A DNA stretch of 64,000 nt from an uncultured Clostridium sp. (GTDB lineage: Bacteria > Bacillota > Clostridia > TANB77 > CAG-508): contig CANSMW010000006.1 of the NCBI GenBank assembly GCA_947648215.1, forward strand, positions 41,340 through 105,339. Direction: 5' to 3'. The notes below the pieces were generated by a model. It saw nothing but the letters and a program-made list of their open reading frames with translations, was not told the origin of the DNA and made no database searches. This document shows, one piece after another, positions 10,103 to 21,130 of this stretch. Made by a program: the position numbers and the translations under genes. Every line of letters starts with the position of its first letter. The first letter of the stretch is position 1.

Positions 10103-11137
10103 TTATAGTTTATTTTTGTAATATCGAAATGCTTCTGGAATAGCATATTTTTCTAAAATTTCCTCTTTTTTTACCCATATAAAATCCTTGTTTTTCTTCT
10201 CTACCTTTATTCGCCATCCCTCCATATTCCATTCTATATGAGAAAAGATATGTTTTGCTTTTCCTAATTCTTCTTTTTGTTCTATTTTTAGGTTCCATTC
10301 TTGTAATACTTGCTCTTTTTCCAGCCTTTCTTTTTCTATTATATTTGGAAATTCATACATGCCTGCCAATAGCCCTTTGTCTCCTCTTTTTCGAATTGCA
10401 ATGTTATCTTCCCATTCAATTAAAAAAACCCATCTTTTTTCTTGTTTTCGTTTTGTCTTTTTTTTTCGTACTGGAATTTGACTCGTTATCCCCTTTTTAT
10501 ATGCCATACAATACTCTTTTATAGGACATTTCTTACAAATCGGTTCTCCATTTGGAATACAAATTCTTTCTCCTAATTCCATTAGACCTTCATTAAAATC
10601 TCCTGCTTTACTTGGCATGATTTCTTTTAGTTTTTTTGTTATTTCTTTTTTGGTATCCGAAAGTAAAATATCTTTTGTACTCGCCATAACCCTCGAAATT
10701 ACTCGTAATACATTACCATCTACTGCTGGTATTTTTTCATTATATGCCACCGAAGCAATGGCACCTGCTGTATATTCTCCAATTCCCGGTAGGGTTACTA
10801 ATTCTTGGTAAGATTTTGGCATATCTCCTTTATATTCTTGGCAAATTTTGATGGCTGCTTTTTTTAAGTTCTTTGCTCTTGAATAGTAGCCAAGCCCTTC
10901 CCACAATTTTAGTAATTTGGCTTCTTCTATTTTCGCCAATTTTTCCACATTTGGTACTTCTTTCATAAAACGTTCATAATATGCTTTAACTGCTTCAATC
11001 CTCGTTTGTTGAAGCATAATTTCTGAAACCCATATGCTATAGGGATTTTTTTCCTTTCTCCAAGGCAACATTCGTTTATTTTCTACATACCACGCTATAA
11101 TTGGTTCTACTATCTTTTCTAATTCCATTTCTTCCAT
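10103..11137 (-). CDS. mutY: A/G-specific adenine DNA glycosylase
   Basis: A 344-residue MutY, which removes adenine mispaired with 8-oxoguanine. The catalytic Glu39 lies in VSEIMLQQTR, the helix-hairpin-helix LPGIGEYTAGAI is at about 116-127, and catalytic Asp140 is in AVDGNV. Four cysteines for the Fe4S4 cluster are at about 193, 201, 204 and 210. The first spacing is seven residues rather than the classic six. A C-terminal NUDIX-like recognition domain follows (about 230-344). AGAGG seven bases before the ATG supports the start. It lies upstream of the GH144 gene on the same strand, possibly co-transcribed. Confidence 0.95.
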   Translation of the reverse strand: MEEMELEKIVEPIIAWYVENKRMLPWRKEKNPYSIWVSEIMLQQTRIEAVKAYYERFMKEVPNVEKLAKIEEAKLLKLWEGLGYYSRAKNLKKAAIKICQEYKGDMPKSYQELVTLPGIGEYTAGAIASVAYNEKIPAVDGNVLRVISRVMASTKDILLSDTKKEITKKLKEIMPSKAGDFNEGLMELGERICIPNGEPICKKCPIKEYCMAYKKGITSQIPVRKKKTKRKQEKRWVFLIEWEDNIAIRKRGDKGLLAGMYEFPNIIEKERLEKEQVLQEWNLKIEQKEELGKAKHIFSHIEWNMEGWRIKVEKKNKDFIWVKKEEILEKYAIPEAFRYYKNKL

Positions 11138-11273
11138 TTTATAACCTCTTCTTACGAAATAAGCACTGTTTACTATTTTTCAACCAAACATTACAACTTT
11201 GGACAAGTAACACACTTTTTCGTTAAAAAATAAAAAAATAGCAATTTTCAAAAGTCTTGAAAGTCACTATTTC
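11138..11273. other. Short intergenic region between mutY and tRNA-Ser
   Basis: A/T-rich with no ORF. An A-run near 11226-11238 followed by a weak hairpin probably ends the tRNA transcript before mutY. Confidence 0.4.
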
Positions 11274-11364
11274 TGGCGGAGTGAGTGGGATTCGAACCCA
11301 CGGGCCGGTTTCCCGACTACTACAGTTCCAGTGTAGCTCGTTATGACCACTTCGATACCACTCC
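11274..11364 (-). tRNA. tRNA-Ser (anticodon GGA), CCA encoded
   Basis: The complement folds as a class II tRNA: acceptor GGAGTGG pairing with TCACTCC, discriminator G and encoded CCA, anticodon arm CTACA-CTGGAAC-TGTAG with anticodon GGA (serine UCC/UCU), a long variable arm, and T arm GTGGG-TTCGAAT-CCCAC. It is the only intact tRNA in the window. Confidence 0.97.
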
Positions 11365-11393
11365 ATTTGCTTATTTATTATACCAAAATTCTA

Positions 11394-11432
11394 AAAAAAG
11401 TCAATGGAAAGCTATAAATCCATCGACTTTTT
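11394..11432. terminator. Bidirectional terminator downstream of the AIM24 gene
   Basis: AAAAGTC-ATGGA and TCCAT-GACTTTTT arms enclose a 10-base loop. It follows the stop of the 11444-12118 gene by about 12 bases. Confidence 0.75.
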
Positions 11433-11443
11433 CTTTTCTATTC

Positions 11444-12118
11444 TTATTTTGCTTGACCTAAATATAATAAACTTGCAAGTTTTGAAACTGGCATTGTTTG
11501 TAAGTATACTGTTCCTGGTCCTTTTAGTGATGTAACAAATAGACCTTCTCCACCAAATAAAACATTTTTAACACCTTTTACCGTTTCGATATCTAGTTTT
11601 ACATCTTGTGTCATAGCTGCAACATAACCATTGTCTACTTTGATTTTTTCACCTTCTGCTAATTCTCTTTTAATAACATTTCCGTCAATCTCTAAGTATA
11701 CTTTTCCTGGTCCTGTTATTTTTTGCATAATAAATCCTTCTCCGCCAAAGAAACCAGCACCTAATTTTTTACGGAATTGCATTTTAATATCGACTGTTTT
11801 CTCTGAACATAAAAATGCCTTTTTTTGTGCAATAATGCTTTCTCCTTCTTTTAAATCAAATTCTAAAATTTGTCCTGGAAAAGAAGACGAGAATGCGATT
11901 TCTGCATTATCTTTTTGGGCTGTATATAAGTTCATAAAAATAGATTCTCCTGCAAATGCTCTTCCAATTCCTTTCATAATTCCGCCATTGGTTGTTGTTT
12001 TCATTTCAATTCCGTCATCCATCCAACTCATTCCACCATTTTCGGTAATAACCGATTCTCCTTTTGCTAATTTACAAACAACAGCTGGTAACATGTCTCC
12101 TACAATTTTTGCTTCCAT
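11444..12118 (-). CDS. AIM24 / TIGR00266 family protein
   Basis: A 224-residue cytosolic beta-rich protein of the AIM24 (TIGR00266) family. It shows the internal repeat of FGGEGFIMQKITGPGKVYLE and FGGEGLFVTSLKGPGTVYLQ and an N-terminal VCKLAKGESVITENGGMSWMD. The family has no established biochemical role in bacteria; mitochondrial homologues organise inner-membrane complexes. A GGGGGAAAT ribosome site precedes the ATG at 12118. It sits alone between tRNA-Ser and dnaJ. Confidence 0.88.
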   Translation of the reverse strand: MEAKIVGDMLPAVVCKLAKGESVITENGGMSWMDDGIEMKTTTNGGIMKGIGRAFAGESIFMNLYTAQKDNAEIAFSSSFPGQILEFDLKEGESIIAQKKAFLCSEKTVDIKMQFRKKLGAGFFGGEGFIMQKITGPGKVYLEIDGNVIKRELAEGEKIKVDNGYVAAMTQDVKLDIETVKGVKNVLFGGEGLFVTSLKGPGTVYLQTMPVSKLASLLYLGQAK

Positions 12119-12193
12119 GTTTCATTTCCCCCTTTAATTATTTTAACTGACATAATTATATCATTTTTTCCCAAAAAATCAAGTACTCTCTTT

Positions 12194-13345
12194 TTATCCA
12201 AATATTCCTCTTTTCTTCACGGGTGGTTGTTCGTTCATGGTTTTGGCAAGCTCTACTAGTAACTCTCGTTGTTCTTTTGATAAGCGTTTTGGGGTTTGTA
12301 TTTCTACAGTGAAAATGACATCCCCTTCATAATTTCTGTTAACAGCTTTAAAACCTTTTCCTTTTATACGAAATCTCGTTCCCGTTTGGGTTCCTTCTGG
12401 TATTTTAAATTTTTCTTTAGAGCCATCGACCATTGGAATTTCTAATTCCGCCCCTAAAGTTGCTTGGGTAAATGTGATTGGGATATCACAAAGAACGTTA
12501 TAATCTTGTCTTGTAAAGATATTGTGCCTTTTAATATGTACGGTAATATATAGGTCTCCCTTTAATCCACCTTTAGTGCCTGGTGCTCCTTCTCCTCTTA
12601 ATACAACGGTTTGGTTTTCATCAATTCCTGCTGGAATTTTTACTTTTATTTTGGCTTGTTTTCGAACGGTTCCTTTTCCTCTACAGGTATCACATGGTTC
12701 TTTTATTACCTTTCCTTCTCCATGGCAAGTAGGACAAGTTCTTGTGGTTTGCATTTGTCCTAAAATCGTGGTTTGTATTTGTTGTATTTTTCCTGTTCCA
12801 TGGCACATGGTACAAGTATCTACTTTGCTACCTGGTTTTGCACCACTTCCATGGCAGGTATCACACGTATCATCACGGCTAATGCTAATTTCTTTTTCCA
12901 CACCTAAAAAAGCTTCTTCAAAACTGATTTCCATATTATAACGTAAATCGGCTCCTTTGGTTGGTCCATTGTTTCTTGCTGAGCTTCTACCTCCAAAACC
13001 TCCTCCAAAGAAGGATGAAAAAATATCTCCTAAATCTCCCATATCAAAGCCATCGAAACCTGAGGTAGAATAAGAATAATATCCTCCCCCTGGTCCACCA
13101 CCGCCAAAGCCCTGTGGTCCATCTGGTCCAAATTGGTCATACATTCTTCTTTTCTGGGCATCTGACAAGGTTTCATATGCTTCATTTACTTCTTTAAACT
13201 TTGCTTCTGCTTCTTTTTTATTATCTGGGTTTGCATCTGGATGGTATTTTTTAGCCAGTTTACGATAGGCACGTTTTAGCTCATCATCACTCGCGTTTTT
13301 ATTCACACCCAATACCTCATAATAATCTCTTTTTTGCTCCGCCAT
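12194..13345 (-). CDS. dnaJ: Chaperone protein DnaJ
   Basis: A 383-residue type I DnaJ, the Hsp40 co-chaperone that stimulates DnaK ATPase activity and hands over unfolded clients. The J domain carries HPD at residues 35-37. A Gly/Phe-rich linker (about 70-125) is followed by four zinc repeats ([32 protein letters not shown]) and the C-terminal client-binding domain. An upstream in-frame ATG at 13363 is less likely; GGAGG sits seven bases before the ATG at 13345, giving [11 protein letters not shown]. It is the last gene of the hrcA operon. Confidence 0.97.
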   Translation of the reverse strand: MAEQKRDYYEVLGVNKNASDDELKRAYRKLAKKYHPDANPDNKKEAEAKFKEVNEAYETLSDAQKRRMYDQFGPDGPQGFGGGGPGGGYYSYSTSGFDGFDMGDLGDIFSSFFGGGFGGRSSARNNGPTKGADLRYNMEISFEEAFLGVEKEISISRDDTCDTCHGSGAKPGSKVDTCTMCHGTGKIQQIQTTILGQMQTTRTCPTCHGEGKVIKEPCDTCRGKGTVRKQAKIKVKIPAGIDENQTVVLRGEGAPGTKGGLKGDLYITVHIKRHNIFTRQDYNVLCDIPITFTQATLGAELEIPMVDGSKEKFKIPEGTQTGTRFRIKGKGFKAVNRNYEGDVIFTVEIQTPKRLSKEQRELLVELAKTMNEQPPVKKRGIFG

Positions 13346-13377
13346 ATTTTCCTCCACTACCATTATTTAAAATGATT

Positions 13378-13445
13378 TTGTAGGGGTTGCATATCATGTA
13401 CACCCCTTTTTTTGAAACAGGCGGACACGAGGCCCGCCCCTACAA
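13378..13445. repeat. Intergenic inverted repeat ending TTGTAGGGG / CCCCTACAA
   Basis: A 9-bp terminal inverted repeat encloses an inner GGCGG/CCGCC hairpin, filling the dnaK-dnaJ gap. It resembles the GTAGGGGCG-type intergenic palindromes dispersed in many gut Clostridia. A related copy core lies at 16110-16131. It may stabilise or attenuate the operon transcript. Confidence 0.6.
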
Positions 13446-13446
13446 T

Positions 13447-15327
<1,881 letters not shown>

Positions 15328-15370
15328 CTAAAATTTATTTTTTTATTCTAACGTATATAATAATTTGTAA

Positions 15371-15384
15371 TCGCCAAAGGCGAT
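15371..15384. repeat. Small hairpin TCGCC-aaa-GGCGA between grpE and dnaK
   Basis: A perfect stem inside the 202-base grpE-dnaK gap. The rest of the gap is A/T-rich with no ORF, and I see no CIRCE there. Confidence 0.4.
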
Positions 15385-15517
15385 AGCACAATCATTTATT
15401 ATTATTATCTTTTGTAATTTATATATTAAAAATTTAATAACATCTTTATAATGTAATGTAAAAGAATAAATTCTTTTGCATAAGTTATCTGTACCTCACT
15501 TCGTTCGAACAGCTAAC

Positions 15518-16054
15518 TTAATTTGCAACAACGACCATGGAATGGCGTATTACCTTTTCCCTTATTTTATAACCTTTTCTAAATTCTTCTTTTATTTCTT
15601 TTTCGCCTAAATTTTCGTCTTGCACACTGCTTACTGCTTCGTGGTATTCTGGGTTAAAGGTTTCTCCTACTGTTTTTATTTCTTCTACTCCTAAGCTTGC
15701 TAACGTATCCATAAACTGTTTGTATACCATTTCGACTCCTTGTTTATAGTTTTGGTCTTCGGTTTTGGTAGAAACTGCTTTTTCTAGGTTATCTAGCACT
15801 GGCAAAATTGATGTTACAATATCGGACGTTAAAGAATCATACAAACTTTCTCTTTCTTTGGCACTTCTTTTTTTGAAGTTATCAAATTCTGCCATTAAAC
15901 GTTTGTAACGGTCTGTCATTTCTTCTAATTCTTGTTTTGCCGTATCTTTCATTACATTTTCTAAATTTTGATTTTTGTTATTCTCCTCTCTTTCTAACTT
16001 TTGTTTTTCATCATTGTTTGTTGTTTTTTCTACTTCTTCCTTTTTTTCTTCCAT
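15518..16054 (-). CDS. grpE: Nucleotide exchange factor GrpE
   Basis: A 178-residue GrpE, the dimeric factor that releases ADP from DnaK. A long N-terminal acidic coiled coil (about residues 1-75) is followed by the beta-wing head with the family signature SLGVEEIKTVGETFNPEYHEAV shortened here to its core, and a C-terminal IREKVIRHSMVVV. An AAGGAATGAG ribosome site precedes the ATG. It is the second gene of the heat-shock operon. Confidence 0.95.
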   Translation of the reverse strand: MEEKKEEVEKTTNNDEKQKLEREENNKNQNLENVMKDTAKQELEEMTDRYKRLMAEFDNFKKRSAKERESLYDSLTSDIVTSILPVLDNLEKAVSTKTEDQNYKQGVEMVYKQFMDTLASLGVEEIKTVGETFNPEYHEAVSSVQDENLGEKEIKEEFRKGYKIREKVIRHSMVVVAN

Positions 16055-16109
16055 TTTAAACTCATTCCTTTCTTGTTTGTTTAAAAGTACGTATAAATAC
16101 CTGCTCTCA

Positions 16110-16131
16110 GGCGATTAAAATCGCCCCTACA
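16110..16131. repeat. GGCGATT-AATCGCC palindrome followed by CCTACA
   Basis: An intergenic palindrome between hrcA and grpE with the same CGCCCCTACA edge as the repeat at 13378-13445, suggesting two members of one repeat family inside the same operon. Confidence 0.55.
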
Positions 16132-16220
16132 TCTCTTTGTTTTCCTATTAAATACCATTTTTTCTTACTTTACCTTAAATCACACATGGGTATAAAAATT
16201 TTGTTTTTATATTAATCTTT

Positions 16221-17241
16221 TTATAAATCTTTTTCTTTCATTTTTTTACTAATGTATTTCATAACTGAAATTACTTTTGAATAATCCATTCGTTTTGGTC
16301 CTATAATTCCAATGGTTCCTAAATCTTTATCTCCTACCGAATGTTTAAAAGTAACAATACTAAAATCTTTTAATTGTTCATTATCATTTTCGTCCCCTAT
16401 GTAAACATTAATATCTTTTGCAATGCCAGAATTTAGCATGTCTAGTACTAATTCTTTTTCATCTAAGATATTCACAAAGTTTTTGGCAATTTCTAGGCTT
16501 TTAAATTCTGGTAAATCAAAGGCTTTTTTGGTTCCTTCTAAATAAATGTCGTTTTCTTCTTCAATAACTTTGTTAATTTGCTCTATAATTGGCTTTATAA
16601 CTTCGATACTGTAATTGATTTCGGAAAAAATGTATTCTTCCATTGGTTTATCAATCTTATTAAGTGGCTTTCCTTGTAATTTGCTGTTAAACAAATTATT
16701 TAAAGTTTCTACTTGGCTTGTATTAATGTCTTCATCGTATTTTATAATAGTTTCTTTTACCATTCCCGTATCGGTTACAATCACAACCATTAACATTCTT
16801 GTGCCTAATAATACAAATTTGATTTCTTCTATGGTTTGCCTATCTGGTTTTGGTCCGAATGGCAACCGTAGTGTAATGGGTAATTTCGGATAAGGTTGAG
16901 GTTGCGATTTTGGTTAAGTCTTCGATTTCGTTTACTTTTGTGGCTAGTTTTGTTTGAATGTATTTTATTTCTTCTAGAGAAATATCTTCTTCATTTACTA
17001 ATTCATCCACATAAAATCGATATCCTTTTTCCGAAGGTACTCTGCCAGAAGATGTGTGAGGTTTATCTAAATAACCATTGTTTTCAAGTTCTGCTAATTC
17101 GTTTCGGACGGTTGCACTGCTATAATTTAGCCCATATTTTTCAACAAGTGTTGCCGAGCTTACTGGTTCTGCGGTATTAATGTACTCATCTACAACTGCC
17201 TGCAAAATCTCTTTTTTACGCTTATCTAGCACCTTTATCAC
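16221..17241 (-). CDS. hrcA: Heat-inducible repressor HrcA, CGG +1 frameshift at 16855-16857
   Basis: HrcA represses class I heat-shock genes by binding CIRCE. The N-terminal part (133 codons) has the winged-helix region (YGLNYSSATVRNEL, SSGRVPSEKGYRFYVDEL). It is interrupted after LSEITHYTTVAI by an in-frame CGG, and a stop follows a few codons later. Skipping the C reads GPKPDRQTIEEIKFVLL and continues to the normal C-terminus at 16221 (GIIGPKRMDYSKVISVM). Total length is 3n+1, 339 residues, as usual for HrcA. Without the shift only the DNA-binding half is made and dimerisation would be lost. The start at 17241 is preceded by AGAGGTGATAA. It is the first gene of the operon. Confidence 0.9.
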
Positions 17242-17248
17242 CTCTTTT

Positions 17249-17275
17249 TTAGCACTTGAAAGTTTGGATTGCTAA
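17249..17275. promoter_or_regulatory. CIRCE operator 1 (HrcA site)
   Basis: TTAGCACTT-N9-GATTGCTAA matches the CIRCE layout TTAGCACTC-N9-GAGTGCTAA with changes in the inner positions. It begins eight bases upstream of the hrcA start codon, overlapping the leader. Confidence 0.85.
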
Positions 17276-17286
17276 TTTCTTCGTAT

Positions 17287-17315
17287 ATATTATAACCAAA
17301 ATTAGCAATTGTCAA
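17287..17315 (-). promoter_or_regulatory. Sigma-A promoter of the heat-shock operon
   Basis: On the minus strand TTGACA (17310-17315) and TAATAT (17287-17292) are 17 bases apart. The promoter lies between, and partly overlaps, the two CIRCE sites, so HrcA binding would block polymerase. Confidence 0.85.
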
Positions 17316-17328
17316 CCCTAATTGCTAA
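17302..17328. promoter_or_regulatory. CIRCE operator 2 (HrcA site)
   Basis: TTAGCAATT-N9-AATTGCTAA is a perfect inverted repeat with the CIRCE spacing. It covers the -35 box. The inner CTC/GAG of the consensus is replaced by ATT/AAT. Confidence 0.82.
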
Positions 17329-17356
17329 TTTTATTTGTGAAATTTTTGTGAATAAA

Positions 17357-17399
17357 GAAAAAGCCCAGAAGAATTAACTCCTTCTGGACCAAAAAAGGC
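17357..17399 (-). terminator. Terminator at the junction of backbone and accessory DNA
   Basis: On the minus strand CCAGAAGGAG and TTCTTCTGG pair and are followed by GCTTTTTCTTT. It probably stops transcripts entering hrcA from the accessory region. Confidence 0.6.
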
Positions 17400-18170
17400 T
17401 TTCTCCTTTTGGGGAGTTTTTTTCATATTTTTCCTCATAATGATCTTGTATGTAATATGGATTTTCTTCTCCCATATCGACTACTCTTCTATGAGATATT
17501 GGATCTGTTGTATATGTTTTTCCTTGTAAGACATCTCCTTTGTATTTTTCATTTTTTAAGATTCCTTTTATTGTTGATTCGTGCCATTTCTTCTTTCCTG
17601 TTGAAATTTTATATTTCATATTTGTTAGTTCTTTTGCAATAGTTGTACAGCCTACTCCTTGACAGTATCTTTCAAAAATATATCTTACTATTTCTGCTTC
17701 TTCATAATTGATTGATATTTCTTTTGTATCTTTATCATATACATATCCTAAACAGCCATTATATCCAATTAGTTCTCCTCTTTTTTGTTTCATCTGTAAT
17801 CCTGGTTTTACATGAGAAGATATGTTTTCGCTTTCTTGCTGTGCCATTGCACTAAGTACTGTTAGCATAATTTCTCTAGATATTTCTAAAGTATTTATTC
17901 TTTCTTCTTCAAAGTAAATGGCAATTCCTTTTTCTTTTAGTCCTCTTACATATTTTAAAGTATCTACTGTGTTTCTTCCAAATCTTGATATTGATTTTGT
18001 AATTATCATATCAAATTTGTTACTTGTTGCATCTTGCATCATTTTCATAAAGCCATCTCTCTTATAGTCTAGTGTTCCTGTTATTCCTGCATAAATACCA
18101 ACATATTTCCAATCACTATTTCCTTTTATTTCTTCTCTATAACTTGTACTTTCAAAATTAACCTTCCTTT
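17374..18170 (-). pseudogene. Truncated large serine recombinase (relic)
   Basis: The translation is clearly paralogous to the intact recombinase at 24989-26800: SKSISRFxRNTVDTLKYVR, QQESENxSxHVKxGL, and KYKGDVLQGKT blocks align. The catalytic-serine segment is absent; homology begins only at FESTSYREEI near 18170. The C-terminal half (zinc ribbon and coiled coil) is lost after DHYEE near 17420. It is therefore inactive as an integrase. It marks an older insertion abutting the hrcA promoter region. Confidence 0.85.
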
Positions 18171-18222
18171 CTCAAGTTTAGAGAATCTTTATGTGCTTAT
18201 TATACATCAAAAATTTATATTT

Positions 18223-18373
18223 TTAAATAACTATGTGAGTTAAATTATATTCTTGTAAAATATTTTGTTTTAGCTCTAAATATCTCTTTTCTTTAATTAG
18301 TCCTGTACTGAATGTTTTGTTTAGTATTGCTATTTTAATACTTCGTATTATCAAAATTGATTTCGTACAACAT
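18223..18373 (-). pseudogene. Small broken ORF upstream of the recombinase relic
   Basis: An AAGGAGGA site precedes ATG TTG TAC (MLYEINFDNT). The frame ends at 18335, but a +1 change leads into IAILNKTFSTGLIKEKRYLEL and a stop at 18223. It looks like the short helical ORFs often placed before clostridial serine recombinases. The break is not at a CGG codon, so true decay is likely. Confidence 0.45.
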
Positions 18374-18417
18374 AAAAATCCTCCTTAGCTTGAAATAAAT
18401 TTCAAAAAAGACAACAG

Positions 18418-18452
18418 AAAAAGCCAGTCGGCTAGCTTCGACTGACTTGCTT
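18418..18452 (-). terminator. Terminator downstream of the MBL gene
   Basis: On the minus strand CAGTCG and CGACTG arms are followed by GCTTTTTCTG, about 75 bases beyond the stop at 18526. Confidence 0.65.
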
Positions 18453-18525
18453 GTTTTACATTTTTTGATAATACGATTATATTATGCTGTTTATAAAGTT
18501 CAATTCTCGTTTTTTTCCCTTTTTT

Positions 18526-19451
18526 CTATTTTCCTGCATTTACTTTTGTATCAAGCATTTGTACTTTATTAATTCCATTTTCATTTATTAATAATATCGT
18601 ACCATTCATATCTGTCCTATAAATTTCACATTCTTTATCTTGTAATCTTTTTATTACTGTTTCAGATGGATGTCCATATGAATTTGTATTACTATTAACA
18701 GATATTACTGCCATTTCTGGTAACACTTTATTTATAAATTGTTCTGTACTACTTGTATCTGAACCATGATGACCAACTTTTAAAACATCTATATCTTCCC
18801 ATATAATTTTACTATTGGTTTCTACATCATCTTCAGCGTCTCCCATAAATAAGTATTTATTATTATTTGCTTCCATTTGTATGACAATTGAAGTTGAATT
18901 TATTTTGCTAGAACTCGTTGGATCTGAATTATCTATACTTTTAATTTCACATTTTGCCTCTCCTAATTCAAACTTATCTCCTTTTTTTTTATAATTAATT
19001 GATAATTCCTTTTGCTTTACTTCATTAATTACGTCTTCATAGAATTTTCTTTTTGACTTATTGGTTGTATAAGGAATATAAATTTCTCCTATCTCAAATC
19101 CTCTTATAATATTATCCATTCCTCCTACATGGTCTTCATGAACATGTGTTCCTATTAGATAATCTATTCTGTTTATTCCTAATTTTCTTATGTATTCTAC
19201 TAATAATGTACCATCTTCGTTATCTCCTGCATCAATAAGCATATTTTTACCATTACTTCTTACTAAAATGCAATCTGCTTGTCCTACATTAAAAAATATA
19301 TTTGAAGTTCCTCACTTTTTATAATATCTTCTGTAGGTAATTCTCCAATATAATTATTATTTCTTGTTGCTACATATACTAAACTTATTAGCATTATTGT
19401 TATAATTATTGTATAGATAATCTGTTTCAAATTCTTCTTATTATTTTTCAT
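18526..19451 (-). CDS. MBL-fold (ComEC C-terminal-like) hydrolase with possible -1 frameshift
   Basis: The main frame (LIDAGDNEDG, then GTHVHEDHVGGMDN, then FMGDAEDD, VGHHGSDTSS) is the metallo-beta-lactamase domain found at the C-terminus of ComEC and in stand-alone secreted copies. The upstream start at 19451 (AGAGGT nine bases before it) gives a signal anchor (about residues 8-28) and a linker. This frame meets TAT TTT TTA ATG TAG at 19286-19298. A -1 slip on the heptamer TTTTTTA (19290-19296) reads FFNVGQADCILVRS and enters the MBL frame. The length fits a single -1 shift. Alternatively one T was lost from a T7 run. The enzyme would be membrane-anchored outside the cell, perhaps a nuclease. 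Confidence 0.72.
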
Positions 19452-19637
19452 AATCTTTTACCTCTAACAAAATTATAATGTAAAAATAGCTTTTTTGAAA
19501 TAGTTTCTTCTATTTTTTTCCAAATTTCTATTGTATTTTTATGCTTACCATTATATAATAATTTTGTTTTATTCTTAAGATATATATTATCTATATATTT
19601 TTCCCATAACAATTTAAACAGAAAGGACTGATTTTTT

Positions 19638-19997
19638 ATGAATCTAATTTTTTTTAATTCTTTAGAACATAACAATTCTAACAATATTTCAAACAATTTT
19701 ATTGATTCTTTTATTAAAGAATTACAAAATTATCTATCAAATTGTTTTTCTCCTGATTTGAATAAAACAGATTTATATACTATTGACAGGTTTGAAGGTG
19801 ATAATGAAGTTTTTGCTGTATGTGAAAATAGAAGAACAGGTAAAATGGTAGACATTCCTATTTCTCAAGTTTCTCCTAATGCTGTTGAAGATGATATTAT
19901 TAGATATAAAGATGGCATCTATGTCGTTGATGAAAATCAAAATCGCATTATTGGTGAGAAGATGAAAAAACTTTCTGAAGAAGTATTTAAAAAATAA
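19638..19997 (+). CDS. DUF3006-like protein
   Basis: A 119-residue protein. The segment YTIDRFEGDNEVFAVCE and DIPISQVSPNAVEDDIIRY fit DUF3006, small beta-rich proteins often encoded next to ComEC-like MBL proteins, as here (divergent from the MBL gene). Function is unknown. GAAAGGACTG precedes the ATG. The N-terminal 35 residues are low-complexity and Asn-rich. Confidence 0.7.
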   Translation: MNLIFFNSLEHNNSNNISNNFIDSFIKELQNYLSNCFSPDLNKTDLYTIDRFEGDNEVFAVCENRRTGKMVDIPISQVSPNAVEDDIIRYKDGIYVVDENQNRIIGEKMKKLSEEVFKK

Positions 19998-20079
19998 TTT
20001 TGGATTTAAAATTATAAGTACACTTGGTGAACTAATCTCTGTATTTTTATAAAATTTAATTTTCTTCATTTGTATCATT

Positions 20080-20572
20080 TTAGCTATCTAGCTTTTTATT
20101 CTCTTCTAAGATACCCTTTAATCGTGCTTCAATCCATTTATCATCATATCCTCTACTCCTATAATAATCTATTGCTCTGTTTATAGCAATTTCTGGATCA
20201 AAGATTTCATTTATTCTGTCATTTCCCATTTGAGCAAGCCACAATTTAAATGGTTCTGCTTTTGAGCTTGGTATTGTTTCTATTAATCTTAAAATTCCTT
20301 TTGTGTCTAGTGTATCTGTTAAATAACTTTTTCCATCTTTCCCGAGATTTTATTTTCAGTTGTACGATATTTTCGTACAACTGACTTCCTTCTTCTGTTA
20401 ACTTTCTTTTTGAATCAGACCAATATCTTTTAGGAATATTACTATTTGTTAAAGCTTTAATAACATCTATAACACTAAAATAATATTCTTCTTTTTCTGG
20501 ATTCCAAATACTTCTTATTTCATTTCCTTCGAAAAGATTTGAAATTGTTTCTAATTTGTTGTTATCATTCAT
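20080..20572 (-). CDS. Bro-N / phage antirepressor-like protein, CGG +1 frameshift at 20342-20344
   Basis: The N-terminus (ISNLFEGNEIRSIWNPEKEEYYFSV shortened to its Bro-N core, then DVIKALT, RYWSDSKRKL) is a Bro-N domain found in phage antirepressors and DinD-like proteins. After QLKIKS an in-frame CGG breaks the gene. Skipping the C gives GKDGKSYLTDTLDTKGILRL and continues through PFKLWLAQMG, YYRSRGY and KWIEARLKGI to the stop at 20080, all typical of this family. Length 3n+1. The zero-frame product would be a truncated protein with an unrelated basic tail. It is probably a DNA-binding regulator of the accessory region. Confidence 0.85.
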
Positions 20573-20586
20573 ACAAAAATACCTCC

Positions 20587-20973
20587 TTATGTATCTTTTG
20601 TTCTGTTTACAAATGCACTCTTCAATGCTTCTAACATTTGCTGACTTCTTAGTTCTCTTTGTCTTTTATCTTCTATGTATTCTTCAATTGTCCATTTTTT
20701 CAATCTTGATAAAGCTAACTTCTTATTTTTATTTAATAAATCAATAATATTTTTTATCATAAGTAACTCTTCGTAAGTAATTTCTTTATTGGATAAAAAT
20801 TGTGTATCTAACATAAATTCATACCTTACTTCTTTTTCTAAACAAATTGGTTTCGCAATGATAATAAATCCTCCAATTTGCACTAAAAAATCATATGAAC
20901 TGAAATTAGTTTTTACTTTATAATTTTCTATTGTACTTTTTATAATTTCTTTTTTTAGTTCTGTTAAATTCAC
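20587..20973 (-). CDS. Hypothetical protein, 128 aa, upstream partner of the Bro-N gene
   Basis: Not recognised. It is mostly alpha-helical with a hydrophobic middle (FLVQIGGFIIIAKPICLE) and a basic C-terminus (EEYIEDKRQRELRSQQM). The gene ends 14 bases before the Bro-N start, so the two are likely co-transcribed. AAGTGGTAAGGTG precedes the ATG. No transmembrane segment long enough for a confident call. Confidence 0.55.
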   Translation of the reverse strand: MNLTELKKEIIKSTIENYKVKTNFSSYDFLVQIGGFIIIAKPICLEKEVRYEFMLDTQFLSNKEITYEELLMIKNIIDLLNKNKKLALSRLKKWTIEEYIEDKRQRELRSQQMLEALKSAFVNRTKDT

Positions 20974-21130
20974 CTTACCACTTCCTTAATTATTTTTTCG
21001 TATTATATAATATTTTTAGTTTCTTGTCAAACATTTGTTTTTATGTTGTTGGATTTTTTTACATTATTATTTCTTCTCTATCTTATAAAATTTTATAGCA
21101 CGGATATATAATAAAATCCATGCTATAAAT

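Noticed and set aside
18335..18373. Another CGG-type shift in the small ORF before the recombinase relic
   Set aside because: The sequence at the break is ACG AAG, not CGG, and the neighbouring recombinase is itself broken.
19448..19696. 82-codon minus-strand ORF upstream of the MBL gene
   Set aside because: It overlaps the 5' end of the DUF3006 gene, lacks a ribosome site, and has low-complexity composition.
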